NCBI RefSeq assembly: GCF_014195685.1
Contig: NZ_JACICF010000001.1
Location: 441,220-505,219, forward strand
DNA length: 64,000 bases
Reading direction: 5' to 3'
Origin: Sphingomicrobium lutaoense
GTDB taxonomy: Bacteria; Pseudomonadota; Alphaproteobacteria; Sphingomonadales; Sphingomonadaceae
Below, piece after piece: positions 34,983-45,100 of this stretch. The notes beneath the pieces were generated by a model. It ran no database searches and was not told where the DNA came from. It worked only from the letters and a program-made list of their open reading frames with translations. The position numbers and the translations under genes were made by a program. How positions within the stretch are numbered: position 1 is the first letter of the stretch; each line of letters opens with the position of its first letter.

Positions 34983-35538
34983 TACGCCGCCCCATCTTAC
35001 TCGCTACGCTAAATAAGCTGGCGCCCCCGCGCCACAGCGGAAGTTAACGGAGATAACAAAAACTGACAACTTTTAATCCGACATTTAAAATCTCGTCATC
35101 GGCTGGCAGCTCAACGCCGTAGTTCGGGTGACTGGCGGCGGGTTTGCGGACCGCTGCGCGGCGAAGTTCTCGATGTGCTGGCGGGTAGCGACGCTGCGGC
35201 ACGCGCGTTTTCAGTATTGGGATCGCCTCGCTGGCCCTCACGTCAAACTGCTGATCTGAGCAATTTCGCGAACTGTTGCCCGCCCTTTGGACTTGAGCAG
35301 CACCAGCAACATGACAGGCTGGTAAATGTGAGACATCCGCATTTCATTGCGGATGAATCGTTCGAGGCTTTCGTATGCGTCACTCATGAACAACGCTTAT
35401 CGCGGAGGCATGCCTCTGTCAGCCTATGCTCGGAGTTCTCAGCTCAGTTCGCAATTCATGGTGAGAATTCGGCTCTTATCGGCCAAAATGCTGACATTCA
35501 AATAGCGCCCCAAAAAGGCCAAGCCCTTTGGGCCTGTC
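34983..35538. other. Intergenic stretch with degraded coding remnant
   Basis: No intact gene is seen in these 556 bases. The only recognisable piece is the 49-residue remnant at 35,238-35,387. The rest holds short frames on both strands without RBS or family resemblance. It should also contain the promoter of the J-like/Hsp70 operon near 35,000. Confidence 0.5.
35238..35387 (-). pseudogene. N-terminal remnant of an uncharacterised restriction-associated protein
   Basis: A 49-residue frame from ATG 35,387: ESLERFIRNEMRMSHIYQP followed by MLLVLLKSKGRATVREIA, then an early stop. I recall this start (FIRxxMRMSHIYQPVML...GRASVREIA) from longer bacterial proteins annotated as HNH or HIT-domain proteins near restriction genes, where an EYYE...MPG stretch follows. 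That continuation is missing here, so it is most likely a decayed gene. Confidence 0.4.
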
Positions 35539-36324
35539 TCACCCTCGAAATCCACGGCTCCGGATCGCTTGGCTACCATCGGGATCAATCGCGTTGACTC
35601 TTTGAAGAGGCGTCATTTGTTCCCATTCTCGAGCGGAAATCCGCGCGGGCCTTTTGTATTGAACGCCGCAGAGATTACTTCGTGAGACCCGCCATCCGAG
35701 GCTCGCGGATCGCTTGGGTATTTCTCGATTGCCACTCAGACAAAGCCATTCTCGCGGGGCATCCTTCAAAACGGCTTGGCGCAGTTCAACTTCGCTCTTG
35801 TTCCGAAACCGCGCTAGGTCGATCTCCAGTACAGACATGCCAGTCATTCGATAAGCCGCTACTTTTTCTTTGGAACACGCGTGCGTGACCTTCACCTCGA
35901 TTATCAGGTCACGCCCCTTCGATGAGCCGACCAAGTCAGCTTTGTAGCCAGCAATCTTTGGTTCAAGACGGATGTCTTCTAGCTGGACAAACTTATCATG
36001 AAGCTTTCCCCAACCGTCGGCCTCGACGCTCGCGACGTAAAGTCCACCAGCGTTTTGAATAACTTCTTTGGCGAAGCGATGTGCTAGGGTTTCCGTACCT
36101 CCGGAACACTCTGAAAATGCCGTGTGAGCGAAGGACCAAGCTTTCGTCTGGCCTTGCCGAGCTATTAGGGGGCCATGGCATGCCAAGCATACGCAAAAAC
36201 ACGCCAAACCCCTGGGGACCTCGTCGATCCATCGTTCCTGCCCATCCGGGCCTTTCGCCAAAACCATCAGCGGTTCGTGATTACTTCCGCCGATTGTCAG
36301 ACCTAAGGGATTGAGCTCGGGCAT
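35539..36324 (-). CDS. CoiA-like nuclease-domain protein
   Basis: A 261-residue protein. A zinc-ribbon-like CLACHGPLIARQGQTKAWSFAH with a following Cys-Ser-Gly, then TETLAHRFAKEVIQ, and a restriction-fold core with ADLVGSSKGRDLIIEVKVTHAC (about residues 125-145): Asp, then E-V-K. This pattern is that of CoiA-like and related PD-(D/E)XK nucleases. CoiA itself promotes recombination in competence. In a defence island a nuclease effector role is as likely. ATG at 36,324 is preferred to an upstream TTG at 36,351. A basic C-terminus lists WEQMTPLQRV. Confidence 0.65.
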   Translation of the reverse strand: MPELNPLGLTIGGSNHEPLMVLAKGPDGQERWIDEVPRGLACFCVCLACHGPLIARQGQTKAWSFAHTAFSECSGGTETLAHRFAKEVIQNAGGLYVASVEADGWGKLHDKFVQLEDIRLEPKIAGYKADLVGSSKGRDLIIEVKVTHACSKEKVAAYRMTGMSVLEIDLARFRNKSEVELRQAVLKDAPREWLCLSGNREIPKRSASLGWRVSRSNLCGVQYKRPARISAREWEQMTPLQRVNAIDPDGSQAIRSRGFRG

Positions 36325-36588
36325 CCGCCCATCATCCCGGTCAGCAAGCAAGTTGCAAGAGCAGATACCGATTCCAGCGGAGGCTAGGGGTCAGAACAGG
36401 TCTGAGGAATACACACCAGTTACCGGCGTTTCCGAAGGTCGGGCGACAAACACTGCCGACTGAAGAACTTGCACGTTACCAACAAAATATGCGGATATAT
36501 AAGCATGTACGGACGGAAGAGCAGGGTGGCGATCAGATCAACGAGAGCGTCGAGGCTTTCATCGCGCAACGCATTTACATCACTTTGT

Positions 36589-37671
36589 TCAAACGGGAGG
36601 CCAGCCAAACCCAAATTTAGCTTGGTAATATTCGCGGTAAAGCATGTCCAAATCATGCTCCCAAGAATTGATAGCTTCCTGCATGTTGGTAGACCGGCGC
36701 CGCTTCGCTTGACGCGCAAAACTGGCGAGCGAGTTTGCCATTTTCCTTAGTCGTGAGGCGCTCGCTGGCCGTCCCCATTGTTTCATGTACGTGGGGCTTT
36801 CGATCGGCGGCAAATGCATTTCAAACACGCGGCGCAAGATCGCGTGACGCTCGCTTTGCGTCAGGTCCGATTTCTCACCAACCGAGTAACCTAAGTAGCC
36901 AAGCACACCCTGGTCGACCCAATGATCCGATGACAAGCCGCCTTTCCCTTTTCCGGCCTTAGTGGATGGCCAGTCAAAATATTCATCACTCGTATGGGGT
37001 AACTTCGCACGGCGTTGCCATTCGCGTTCAACCGCGGCGACAACTTCAGCGTAAAGCTCGGCTCGTTGCGGATTTTTCCCAGTTCTCTGGTAGTAATCAA
37101 GTAAGCCGACATATTTTTTCCAACCCGACAGCAGCATAGTAAATGACAGCGATGAAGCTTGTCGAAGATAGCCCTGCAGAGCCTTTTCGCGTTCTGCCTT
37201 TCGGCGCGCTAAATCCGCTTTCCGGCCTTCTTCCTCACGCCTTCTCGCACGCTCGATTGCGGCGAGCTTCCTAGCCAGGCGCTCTCGTTTTTTTCTTTCC
37301 AGCTTTTCTCGCGCCTTTGCTTCTTGTGCGCGTTGCTCAGGGCTCTTCGTCTTGCGCAGGGCACGCGATCTTGGGCGTTTTTGCTTGCTGCTTTGCCCAT
37401 TCTGAGCAGGTTTCTTGCTGCTTTTTGTCGCCAGGCCTTTTCCATCTCGTACGTCGATCTTCGAGCTTTCGCCGCTTTTAGCTTTTATTAGACCCGCGCT
37501 GACAAGCGCCTGTGCCATGGCACTGCCGGAGGGCGAAGCTTTCCGCGAGGTCTTTTGCTTGCCGGCTTTCGGCGAATCTGATCGGGCTTCCTTCATCGCT
37601 TTGCGCAATGTCGCCTGAATACGCCGTTCGCGTTCAGCCTTTTCTGCAGGTGTTCTTTTTCTTCTTCTCAT
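36589..37671 (-). CDS. Lys/Arg-rich coiled-coil protein with conserved C-terminal domain
   Basis: A 360-residue protein. Residues 1-165 are extremely rich in Lys, Arg, Ala and Glu and form a charged coiled coil (REKLERKKRERLARKLAAIE). Residues 215-360 are a globular domain: DQGVLGYLGYSVGEKS, ILRRVFEMHLPPI, YMKQWGRPASASRLRKMA, WEHDLDMLYREYY and the terminus FGFGWP. I recall the same C-terminal block (YxVG...R..IL...F...LP..YM..WG.P.S..RL.KMA..I) at the end of various uncharacterised bacterial proteins. Function unknown; nucleic-acid binding is plausible from the charge. 186 bases separate it from the SRA-HNH gene. Confidence 0.7.
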   Translation of the reverse strand: MRRRKRTPAEKAERERRIQATLRKAMKEARSDSPKAGKQKTSRKASPSGSAMAQALVSAGLIKAKSGESSKIDVRDGKGLATKSSKKPAQNGQSSKQKRPRSRALRKTKSPEQRAQEAKAREKLERKKRERLARKLAAIERARRREEEGRKADLARRKAEREKALQGYLRQASSLSFTMLLSGWKKYVGLLDYYQRTGKNPQRAELYAEVVAAVEREWQRRAKLPHTSDEYFDWPSTKAGKGKGGLSSDHWVDQGVLGYLGYSVGEKSDLTQSERHAILRRVFEMHLPPIESPTYMKQWGRPASASRLRKMANSLASFARQAKRRRSTNMQEAINSWEHDLDMLYREYYQAKFGFGWPPV

Positions 37672-37857
37672 ATGATTTTACTAGTAATTATCCACACGAG
37701 CGCGCCGGTGAAATATGACAGCCGTGAAAAGAACGAAAAAGCAGCGGTGAGGATTTAATGTTGTGTGCTATCCATTATATTTAGAACATCAATCAGATTA
37801 GCCGTTTTTGCTATAATGGTCCCAGGTGATGGAAGGCTTATACCCCTAAACTGCTAT

Positions 37858-38724
37858 TCAGCTGTCGCAATCGTCGTGTGCGACTGTCCGAGATTCCTTG
37901 TTCTGTGTCATTGCTACAAGGGTTTGTTTGTCGACTGCTCGATCCTGAACATGCATGCGGCGATGACAATTCGGGCATAACGCCACTGTATTCTCGACCG
38001 TATCGGGTCCACCGCGGGCCAACCAAACGATATGATGCGTCTCAAGGTATGGTCTGTCGTCATTATCTGTGAACGGTGCGGGTTTTCTGCATAGCTCACA
38101 ATGTCCCTTGGCGCGTCGCTTGGCATGTTCGACTACATACTCGTTGCGCTGATGTGTGCGGATTGTGGCGGGGCGCGAACCGACAACTGATTTTCCCCCT
38201 TGGCGCGCACGAGCCTCAATTTCTTTGTCGGTTAGCCGCTTTATGCGGCGGGCTCTTCGCTCCTCGACCTCCTCAAAGAGGTTGGCAGGCAATGCCGGAA
38301 TGCGGTCGCTTTTGGGTGTGAGTGGGAAGACCCACACTTTCCGATCGTTCTTGTCTTCGTCGGGCTGAACCTCCTGATAGGGTTCATCTGCCAAGACGAC
38401 TTCGCCAGCGTATGTGTAGATTCGTGGCTTCGGGGTAAAAACTTCAAATAGGTGGACCGCCACACCATTCCGTGAGCTTTCTGCTAGCGTCCTATTTTGC
38501 ATAAAGTTCAAAGACTGATCGCCCTTTTGCCCCATGCCAGTGTAATGCAGAACCCCGTCAATCCAACGATCTTCGTAAATTGAATCAAGGTGGTTACAGA
38601 TTAAAACCAGCGTGTTGGTCCGTTTGGACCGGCGCATTCCTCCTTGGGGTCCGCATAAGAATATCGCGCATAGTTCGTCATTACTAAGTTGGGCGCCTAG
38701 CTCTAATGAGGCGATGTCATGCAT
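37858..38724 (-). CDS. SRA-like/HNH endonuclease (type IV, McrA-like restriction)
   Basis: A 288-residue protein. The N-terminal part has an SRA/YDG-like pattern (GGMRRSKRTNTLVLI, DRWIDGVLHYTGMGQKGDQS, NGVAVHLFEVF, YTYAGEVVLAD), a fold that flips and reads modified cytosine or phosphorothioate DNA. The C-terminal HNH motif is complete: CELCRKPAPF, LETHHIVWLARGGPDTVEN, ALCPNCHRRMH. Such proteins cut modified phage DNA. Its start overlaps the MutT gene stop by 8 bases, making a two-gene unit. Confidence 0.82.
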   Translation of the reverse strand: MHDIASLELGAQLSNDELCAIFLCGPQGGMRRSKRTNTLVLICNHLDSIYEDRWIDGVLHYTGMGQKGDQSLNFMQNRTLAESSRNGVAVHLFEVFTPKPRIYTYAGEVVLADEPYQEVQPDEDKNDRKVWVFPLTPKSDRIPALPANLFEEVEERRARRIKRLTDKEIEARARQGGKSVVGSRPATIRTHQRNEYVVEHAKRRAKGHCELCRKPAPFTDNDDRPYLETHHIVWLARGGPDTVENTVALCPNCHRRMHVQDRAVDKQTLVAMTQNKESRTVAHDDCDS

Positions 38725-39103
38725 GGCGAAGGATAACCTCTTCTGCGATCCGAATGTCTGCTGGTGCTAAGCGGGTCTCGCGAAGTTCCAATGGATAGAC
38801 CCAATCTAATGCATCGTGCACGCTTAACTTAACTTCGCCGGACTTCACTTCGGCGTATATCGCGATCAGCTTAATTGCCCCGCCGGGATACTCGTAAATC
38901 GAATGGGTCAGCACTTCTCCGGCTGTCACTCCGATGCCGAGCTCTTCATGCAATTCGCGCACAATACATTCTTGAACGGTCTCATTGGGCTCTAGCTTTC
39001 CTCCGGGAAACTCCCAATGCCCTTCTAGGATTTGTCCGGGGCGTCTCCTCGCAATCAGGACCTTGCCATGTTCGACGATTATTGCGGCTGCGACTTCTTT
39101 CAA
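38717..39103 (-). CDS. MutT-type (deoxy)nucleoside triphosphate pyrophosphohydrolase
   Basis: A 128-residue Nudix hydrolase. The Nudix box is complete, from GGKLEPNETV to RELHEELGI (about residues 33-56), inside a MutT-like protein (VAAAIIVEHGKVLIARR, WEFPGGK, LDWVYPLEL). MutT proteins hydrolyse oxidised dGTP and related nucleotides. Translational overlap with the SRA-HNH gene suggests a joint role with modified nucleotides rather than housekeeping. It lies 87 bases after the DruE-like gene, same strand. Confidence 0.88.
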   Translation of the reverse strand: MKEVAAAIIVEHGKVLIARRRPGQILEGHWEFPGGKLEPNETVQECIVRELHEELGIGVTAGEVLTHSIYEYPGGAIKLIAIYAEVKSGEVKLSVHDALDWVYPLELRETRLAPADIRIAEEVILRHA

Positions 39104-39190
39104 AGGTTCAAATCCCTGGCCACATGTATCGCCCTGATAGTGCCTCGCTCCAAAGGTCCTGAGGCTCGGTCAAGTCGAGTTTGCATGTTG

Positions 39191-42100
39191 TCATATCCGC
39201 GCAACTGCAATGTAGCTTTCCCCAATCGCTGATACTGCTGCCTTAGACCGCACCAATTCGCCTGCTTGATAGGCAGGAGGCTTGCGGAAGTCGTGAAAAG
39301 GTTTGCCGCTTGCCCGCCAATAGCCAAAGCCAAGGTCGAGGAAGATCGCAACTTTCTCACCGTCTGTATATTCGAGAACAAGCTTTCGCCCATGCGGCAT
39401 ATCGCTTTGAGTTGCGATCTCCACGTCGAGTCCCAATTTATGTCCGAGCTCCCTGGTCACGTCATATCGATCGTTGTCCTTGCACCAGTCATGAAAAATG
39501 GCGTTCGGGTAACCAGCGTTGGTGATTGACCAGGTTTCGATGTCGACTTCCGTCGTTTCATTTGCTGCCAATTCGCGAGCCAGCGCTTCACAAGTCCGAA
39601 GCAGGAGCAGGACTTGCAGCGGCGCTTTCAGATACCGGTCGACGTAAGTTATCCTCGCGAGTTTGTTTGGCTTCCACGCGCCGATGGTCTCGAGCTTATT
39701 CTTAAGTTTGGAGCCGAAGCGTCTTCCGAACTGTTCAACGGGACACTGTGCAAAACCATCGAGGACTTCGACAAGATCGCCGCTAGCTCCAGGTCGTTCC
39801 AACTCATCCGGGTCAATCACACGATATGCTGTCGGGGTGCCAATAGCGCCTTCGACCGTAGGGTGCGACCGCCCGATGCCCCATGAACGACCCGGATGGC
39901 ACGAGGATTCATCACGTGAGAAGAATGCAGTTCCGCCCTCATCTGTGAGTAGCTCTGCGATACGGTGGCTCTTGTTTTTGCCTTGCTGGGCCGAACCCAC
40001 CCCGAGCTCGAACTCATGGCGGATCGAAGCGTCTCGCAAAGCCCGGCGCTCAACCTCTCCATATTGTTCGAATGCTTTGTCATCGAGCACGAGTGTCACG
40101 GGCACGCCCCGAGCAGCCGCGGTTGCGAAGAACGTACGCATCTTCGTTGATCGCAATCCGTTGAGATCGAATTTCCCCGGAGCGAAGACCGAAATCCGGT
40201 GTTCGCCTCGAGCCCTTAATAAGATTGCGTTTGCTGCATCATTGATTGGTCGAGCATCCGCAACAGCGCGATCATCATCGGGCAACTCGGCGTTTACTTT
40301 CAAGAATTCTCGAACAGCGACCAGCGCAGTTTTTCGATCGAGGATTTCCTGCTGTTTGTGGAGATCACTCAAAAGTATGCAGCTTGCGCACGCTTTTTCG
40401 CAGTCCTTCGAACAATCAAGGATATCAGCCGCACGCTCGAAAATCGGATAAACATTTTCGAGCAAGCGCGGGGAATAGCCGGCCCCGCCCGAAGCTTCGT
40501 CGAATAGGTAAATCGACGCCACTCGCTGCCCCAGTTCGCCATCTCTCGCTGCTACAGAGATGCCGAGTTCGCGGGGTTCGATGCCGAGCCACCGCGTGAG
40601 GCTTTCGCGTAAAGCCGCACCGAATGCCCAAGCGGCCCCCTCAGTCTCCACGCCGGGTATCTGGACTTCAACCACATCGGTTAGGACCTCGTGGCCGAGC
40701 GCGAGCGAGCGCGTGATAGCGTAAGCCGCATCGTTCCCTCGGCAACGCTCAGACGACGACTGTCCATTGCGCGGGGTTAAGGGGCGATGATCTTCGAGAT
40801 CGCCGCTACCCGCGCTAGCTGCTCGACCACACTCCAGACAGATCTCGTAGCCGTCATCCTCGGGTCCTCGCGAGTGGTGGTATATGTGCCCCTCATGGGT
40901 AGCGCGAACCCGGCCACTTTGGGGGATCAGGAGTGGTTGCCAATCCACGTCGCCTGCGCTCACAATTGGCTTCTTGGGCTCAATGTAAACGGCATTATTA
41001 GTGTCCGCGTGAGGCTTGGCGTTCCAGTCGACCCTGAAGCCCGCCGGTTCTAGAAACTGTTCTGTCGAGATATCGCTTTCGCCGCAGTTTAGGCAGTGAT
41101 CCTCAATCTTATGTCCGCTTCCAGCACCGCCACAATGGTCGCACCACCAAGCCCAGCGCAGGTTCTGCGGTTCTTTCTGCCCGCTATCGATCGGACTTTG
41201 CCAATTGAGTGTTACGCCTTCAGAGCGCCACACTAGGCCATCGACAACCACTTCAGCCCCAGGGGCATATTCTCTGATCGCAATATCTGCGTTGCGGGTT
41301 GGACATTCGTAGCGTGTATCGCGTGCACCCTCTTCGTCAGATGGCTTGCGGGCCTGAGCCTTTTGGCTTTCGGCACAAAGCGTGTCGAACGGGACAACCG
41401 AAGTGGGAAATCCGCTTCCTGGAATGAGCGCCCGGTTGGCCAGTTCTTTTAGCAAAAACTCTCTGCAGAGCCGTCGCGCCTGAAACTCGATCGCCTTTTT
41501 GGCCGGTCCGGTCAGATTTTGATGGTCTGCTTTCAGTCTATCCCAAATGCCTCTGTACTTGCCCGCTTCCAGCTTGAACATCGCAGACGTGTGTGACCAG
41601 ACCTCTTTGTCGGACGCCAAGCCCGTTCCCCTTAGGAGCCGTTGTAGCGCTCCTTCAGTTTCCACCGCTGTAGAAGGACGTCCGAGCCATTCAATGAAAT
41701 CGTCAACTGGAGCCAGCCCCTCAAACGGTTGGAGATCAACGCGGCATCCGAAGAAATCACCGCACTTTGTTTTCGCGAATTGCCCGTCGACCTCACTGAA
41801 CCAGCGAGCAAGTAAAAACGCATTAGCGTGGCGCTGCGCAATTCGATCTGAGTCCAACGAGACCCGTGGGGAAGCGAGCTTTCGACCAAGGTAGGCGATT
41901 GGATCAAAAAACGTCTCTCGATCAAGGGGCGTATTTCGAGCGATGGTCAGACTGCTCGAGAACCCTTGCCCACGACGTCCAGCGCGGCCTGCGCGTTGAT
42001 TATAATTGGCAATCGAGGGAGGCACATTAGTCATCATGACAGCCTCTATCGATCCGATATCTACGCCCATCTCCATGGTGGTCGAACAGGCAAGCAGATT

Positions 42101-45100
42101 GATGTCGCCCTGTTTGAATTGCTCCTCGAATTCGCGAAGACGATATGGAGGCTGTTGAGCGCTATGCTCCTCGGCGCGCAGATAAGGCATGGCTAGCGCC
42201 GCTTGATCATGCAGATCTCCCCACAGCATCCTGTCGCGTAGCTGCGCAACGACTGCGTCACTCTGGAGCCATTTGCTGATCTCTTCTCGGCCATCAGGCT
42301 TCAATGGTCGCGTCCGAGGGAGCTTGGGGAAGACAACTTCGCACTTTTTAGAATTGTTGGACGACAATTGCGCGTTAATCGCGTTCGGAGATCTTCCGAA
42401 TACTAAGCGCGGCAAGATGCGCCGGGTTGCAGGGCACTGCCATGCCTTTGTGATTGCTTCGATTTGAGCGGTTTTCTCAAGGCGCAAACGGTATGTGCCT
42501 CCGACCCCCTCAAGTAAGGGTAGGAGCTGGCCCCACGCTACGCGCATGGTCTCATTGATTATGTGTCGATCTCGATCTGAGGAGAGGTCTAGATCGAGCG
42601 CCATGGCAAGTAACTTAACCGCATCGGTCTGTGCGCCCTTGCTCTTCGCACTGGGCCAAATGATATCGCGCAATTGGCCCGGCGGATCCCCTGGTCCAAT
42701 GACATTTCTTGGTCGAGCGCGACCAGGCATCCAGCGTGCATCTTCCTCCTCAACATCGATAGCAAAATATCCTCTGAGGTAATCCACCAAGTAATAAAGG
42801 AATTCACGCCAATCCTCGATGCCGAAGTTTTTTGCTTCAACAGTTTCCGGCAGGTCGCTTGAGGCTAAGCGTTCAATCACCTCGAAACGCAGACGAGCGA
42901 GGCCTAAAGTCTCCATGGAGTTCGCGTTGCGGGGGCGGCGAGCCATTTCTCGAAGGAGCATAAATCGCGCCAACGCTTCGTTGTTATCATGAAACCGCTC
43001 GCTACGATCGAGGTCCCAAACTTTGGACATCATTGCAATTGCGGGCTCTGCCGCCAACGCTGGGATTAAGTCCGTCCACTTAATGCCGGACGGCGTGCCG
43101 CCACCAAGTTTCGCATCAATCTCAACAACTTTGTCTTTGAAAGCGGGCACTTCATGCTGATTTGCGGCATAGATGGCTCGTTCTTTGAGGAGGGCAGATT
43201 TTTCCTCTTCGGAGACAACACTGGATTTAGCTGCCTTTTGGACGGCGTGGTAGATAAATCCTCGAACGAAGCCCCGCTCACCGTTGGTCTCTAAGTTCGC
43301 TGCGAACCTCGCTGTTCCTTGGCGGCTGTCGGAGAAACTGATGAGTTGGCGTCCATCGAATGGCAGCGCCCGATCGGTGGCCTGCGGGTGCAGGGAGACA
43401 CCTTGCAAAAGGAGTGGGGCAGCGTTCTGTGTTAAGAAGGGGGCTCCGAACCGAAACGGGAAGGTGGGTGGCCGCCCTTGACGTCTAGGTGTTCGGCACG
43501 AGGGGCACCGGCCTTCATCTAAGTCAGAGATGTAAAAATTTCGGACCTCTTGGTCGATTTCGCCATTCTGGAGGTCAAACGAGATTGGGGAGGCGTTAGG
43601 GATCGAGGTCAGACTAATTAGGCGAGCATGCCCTCTGGCTTCGTGGTTTGCTTCGTCATCTTTCTCATCCCAGTCGCCGTCGCGGATACCGTCTTCTCGA
43701 AACTCATCACTCGCCTCTTTCCTGCGTCGCGGCACGATCCGGTGGCCGTTGTCGTCGGCAGCCAGATAGACTTCACCGCAATCAAGACAGCTTTCTAGCT
43801 CGAACACCATCGAGTTGCAGTGTGGACATGCATCATCCTCATCGAACAGGATGGGGCCGAACGGCCAGGTTGCGGGCTTGCGCCCGCCATTGCAGTCGCG
43901 GTTGATGCAGGTCCATAGTCCCGCCACCGCACGCGCAAAGCTGTGCGCGCGCATGGGTAGAATTGGATGTCCGCTTGAACTGCTATGCCCAGATAGCTCC
44001 AAAAGACCCTTGGTGGCGTTCGGTGTCAGTGATCTGAGCCGGCTAAGGGACTGCGGCTCCTTCGCAAGCGCTCGCGCAATCTTCATTGCCGCTGGGTCGC
44101 TCACGTCTTGCTCAAGTCTTTTCAAGTCGAGTGGTTGTGCCTTGCCAACGACGACGTGCACGCGATCAAGGGGCACGCCGGCCAGATCGGCGAGAAATCT
44201 TTGCAGTGCGAGGATAGCTTCCCTGTCATCCGCAGAGCCGATGGTAGCGGATGTCGCAACGAAGCGAACGTTTGCAGCTTCAACTTCGAAAGCTTCCATG
44301 ACGCGGCGGAGTAGAAGTGACAATTCGGCCGCGGCAGATCCAATGTAGCTGTGAGCTTCATCGATCACGATCCAGCGTAGCTTACCCTTAGAAGCCTCAA
44401 GTATGGGACGATCTTCGCGCCTAATCGTCATATATTCGAGCATCGTCTGGTTGGTGACCAGAATGGGAGGCGGATTGGCTCGCAGGGTCTCACGATAGAG
44501 AACTTGTTCCGGAACGTCCTGCTCAGCCTTGTCGCGCGCGGCTTTCCGCGCGGTCTTCATGAGGCCGTTGTACAGCGCAAAACGGACATCGCCCTTTAGC
44601 GGCTTTGTCCATGCAGTGAGGCGTTTTTCCTGGCTCGCGATCAAAGCGTTTAATGGATAGAGCATGAGTGCTCGAACGCCCGTCAGTGGGCCTTCCACGA
44701 CGGTCTCCCGTACGAGGTCGTCGAGCATCGGAACGAGGAAGCACTCGGTTTTCCCTGAACCCGTGCCACTCGAAACTAAAACTGATTTCGGGGTCTGACC
44801 GCTAAGCTGTTTCCACGCCTCTAGCTGATGCGCATAAGCGGGATAATCAAACGGCAAACTGTCTTTGTCCGTATTGTTCGTGATCGCAGCAATGGTGCGT
44901 GGGTGGAGCAGAGACGTGAGAGCATTCGGTGATTGACCCGACGACACGTAGCTTGGAGCGGCCTGGAAGATTTGATCTGACAGCAATGCGCCTTGGGAGG
45001 GGGCGGCAGAAGTCAGTTGCTCGCGAAGAAAAGCGTTGAGGGTGTCATGACGCAAGTTCGCCCGTGAGATCATCGCCTCGGCGAGGCCTTTTTGGAGCTT

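Noticed and set aside
35175..35597. Plus-strand open frame of 140 codons
   Set aside because: It lies opposite the minus-strand remnant and the CoiA-like 3' end, has no RBS and no family pattern.
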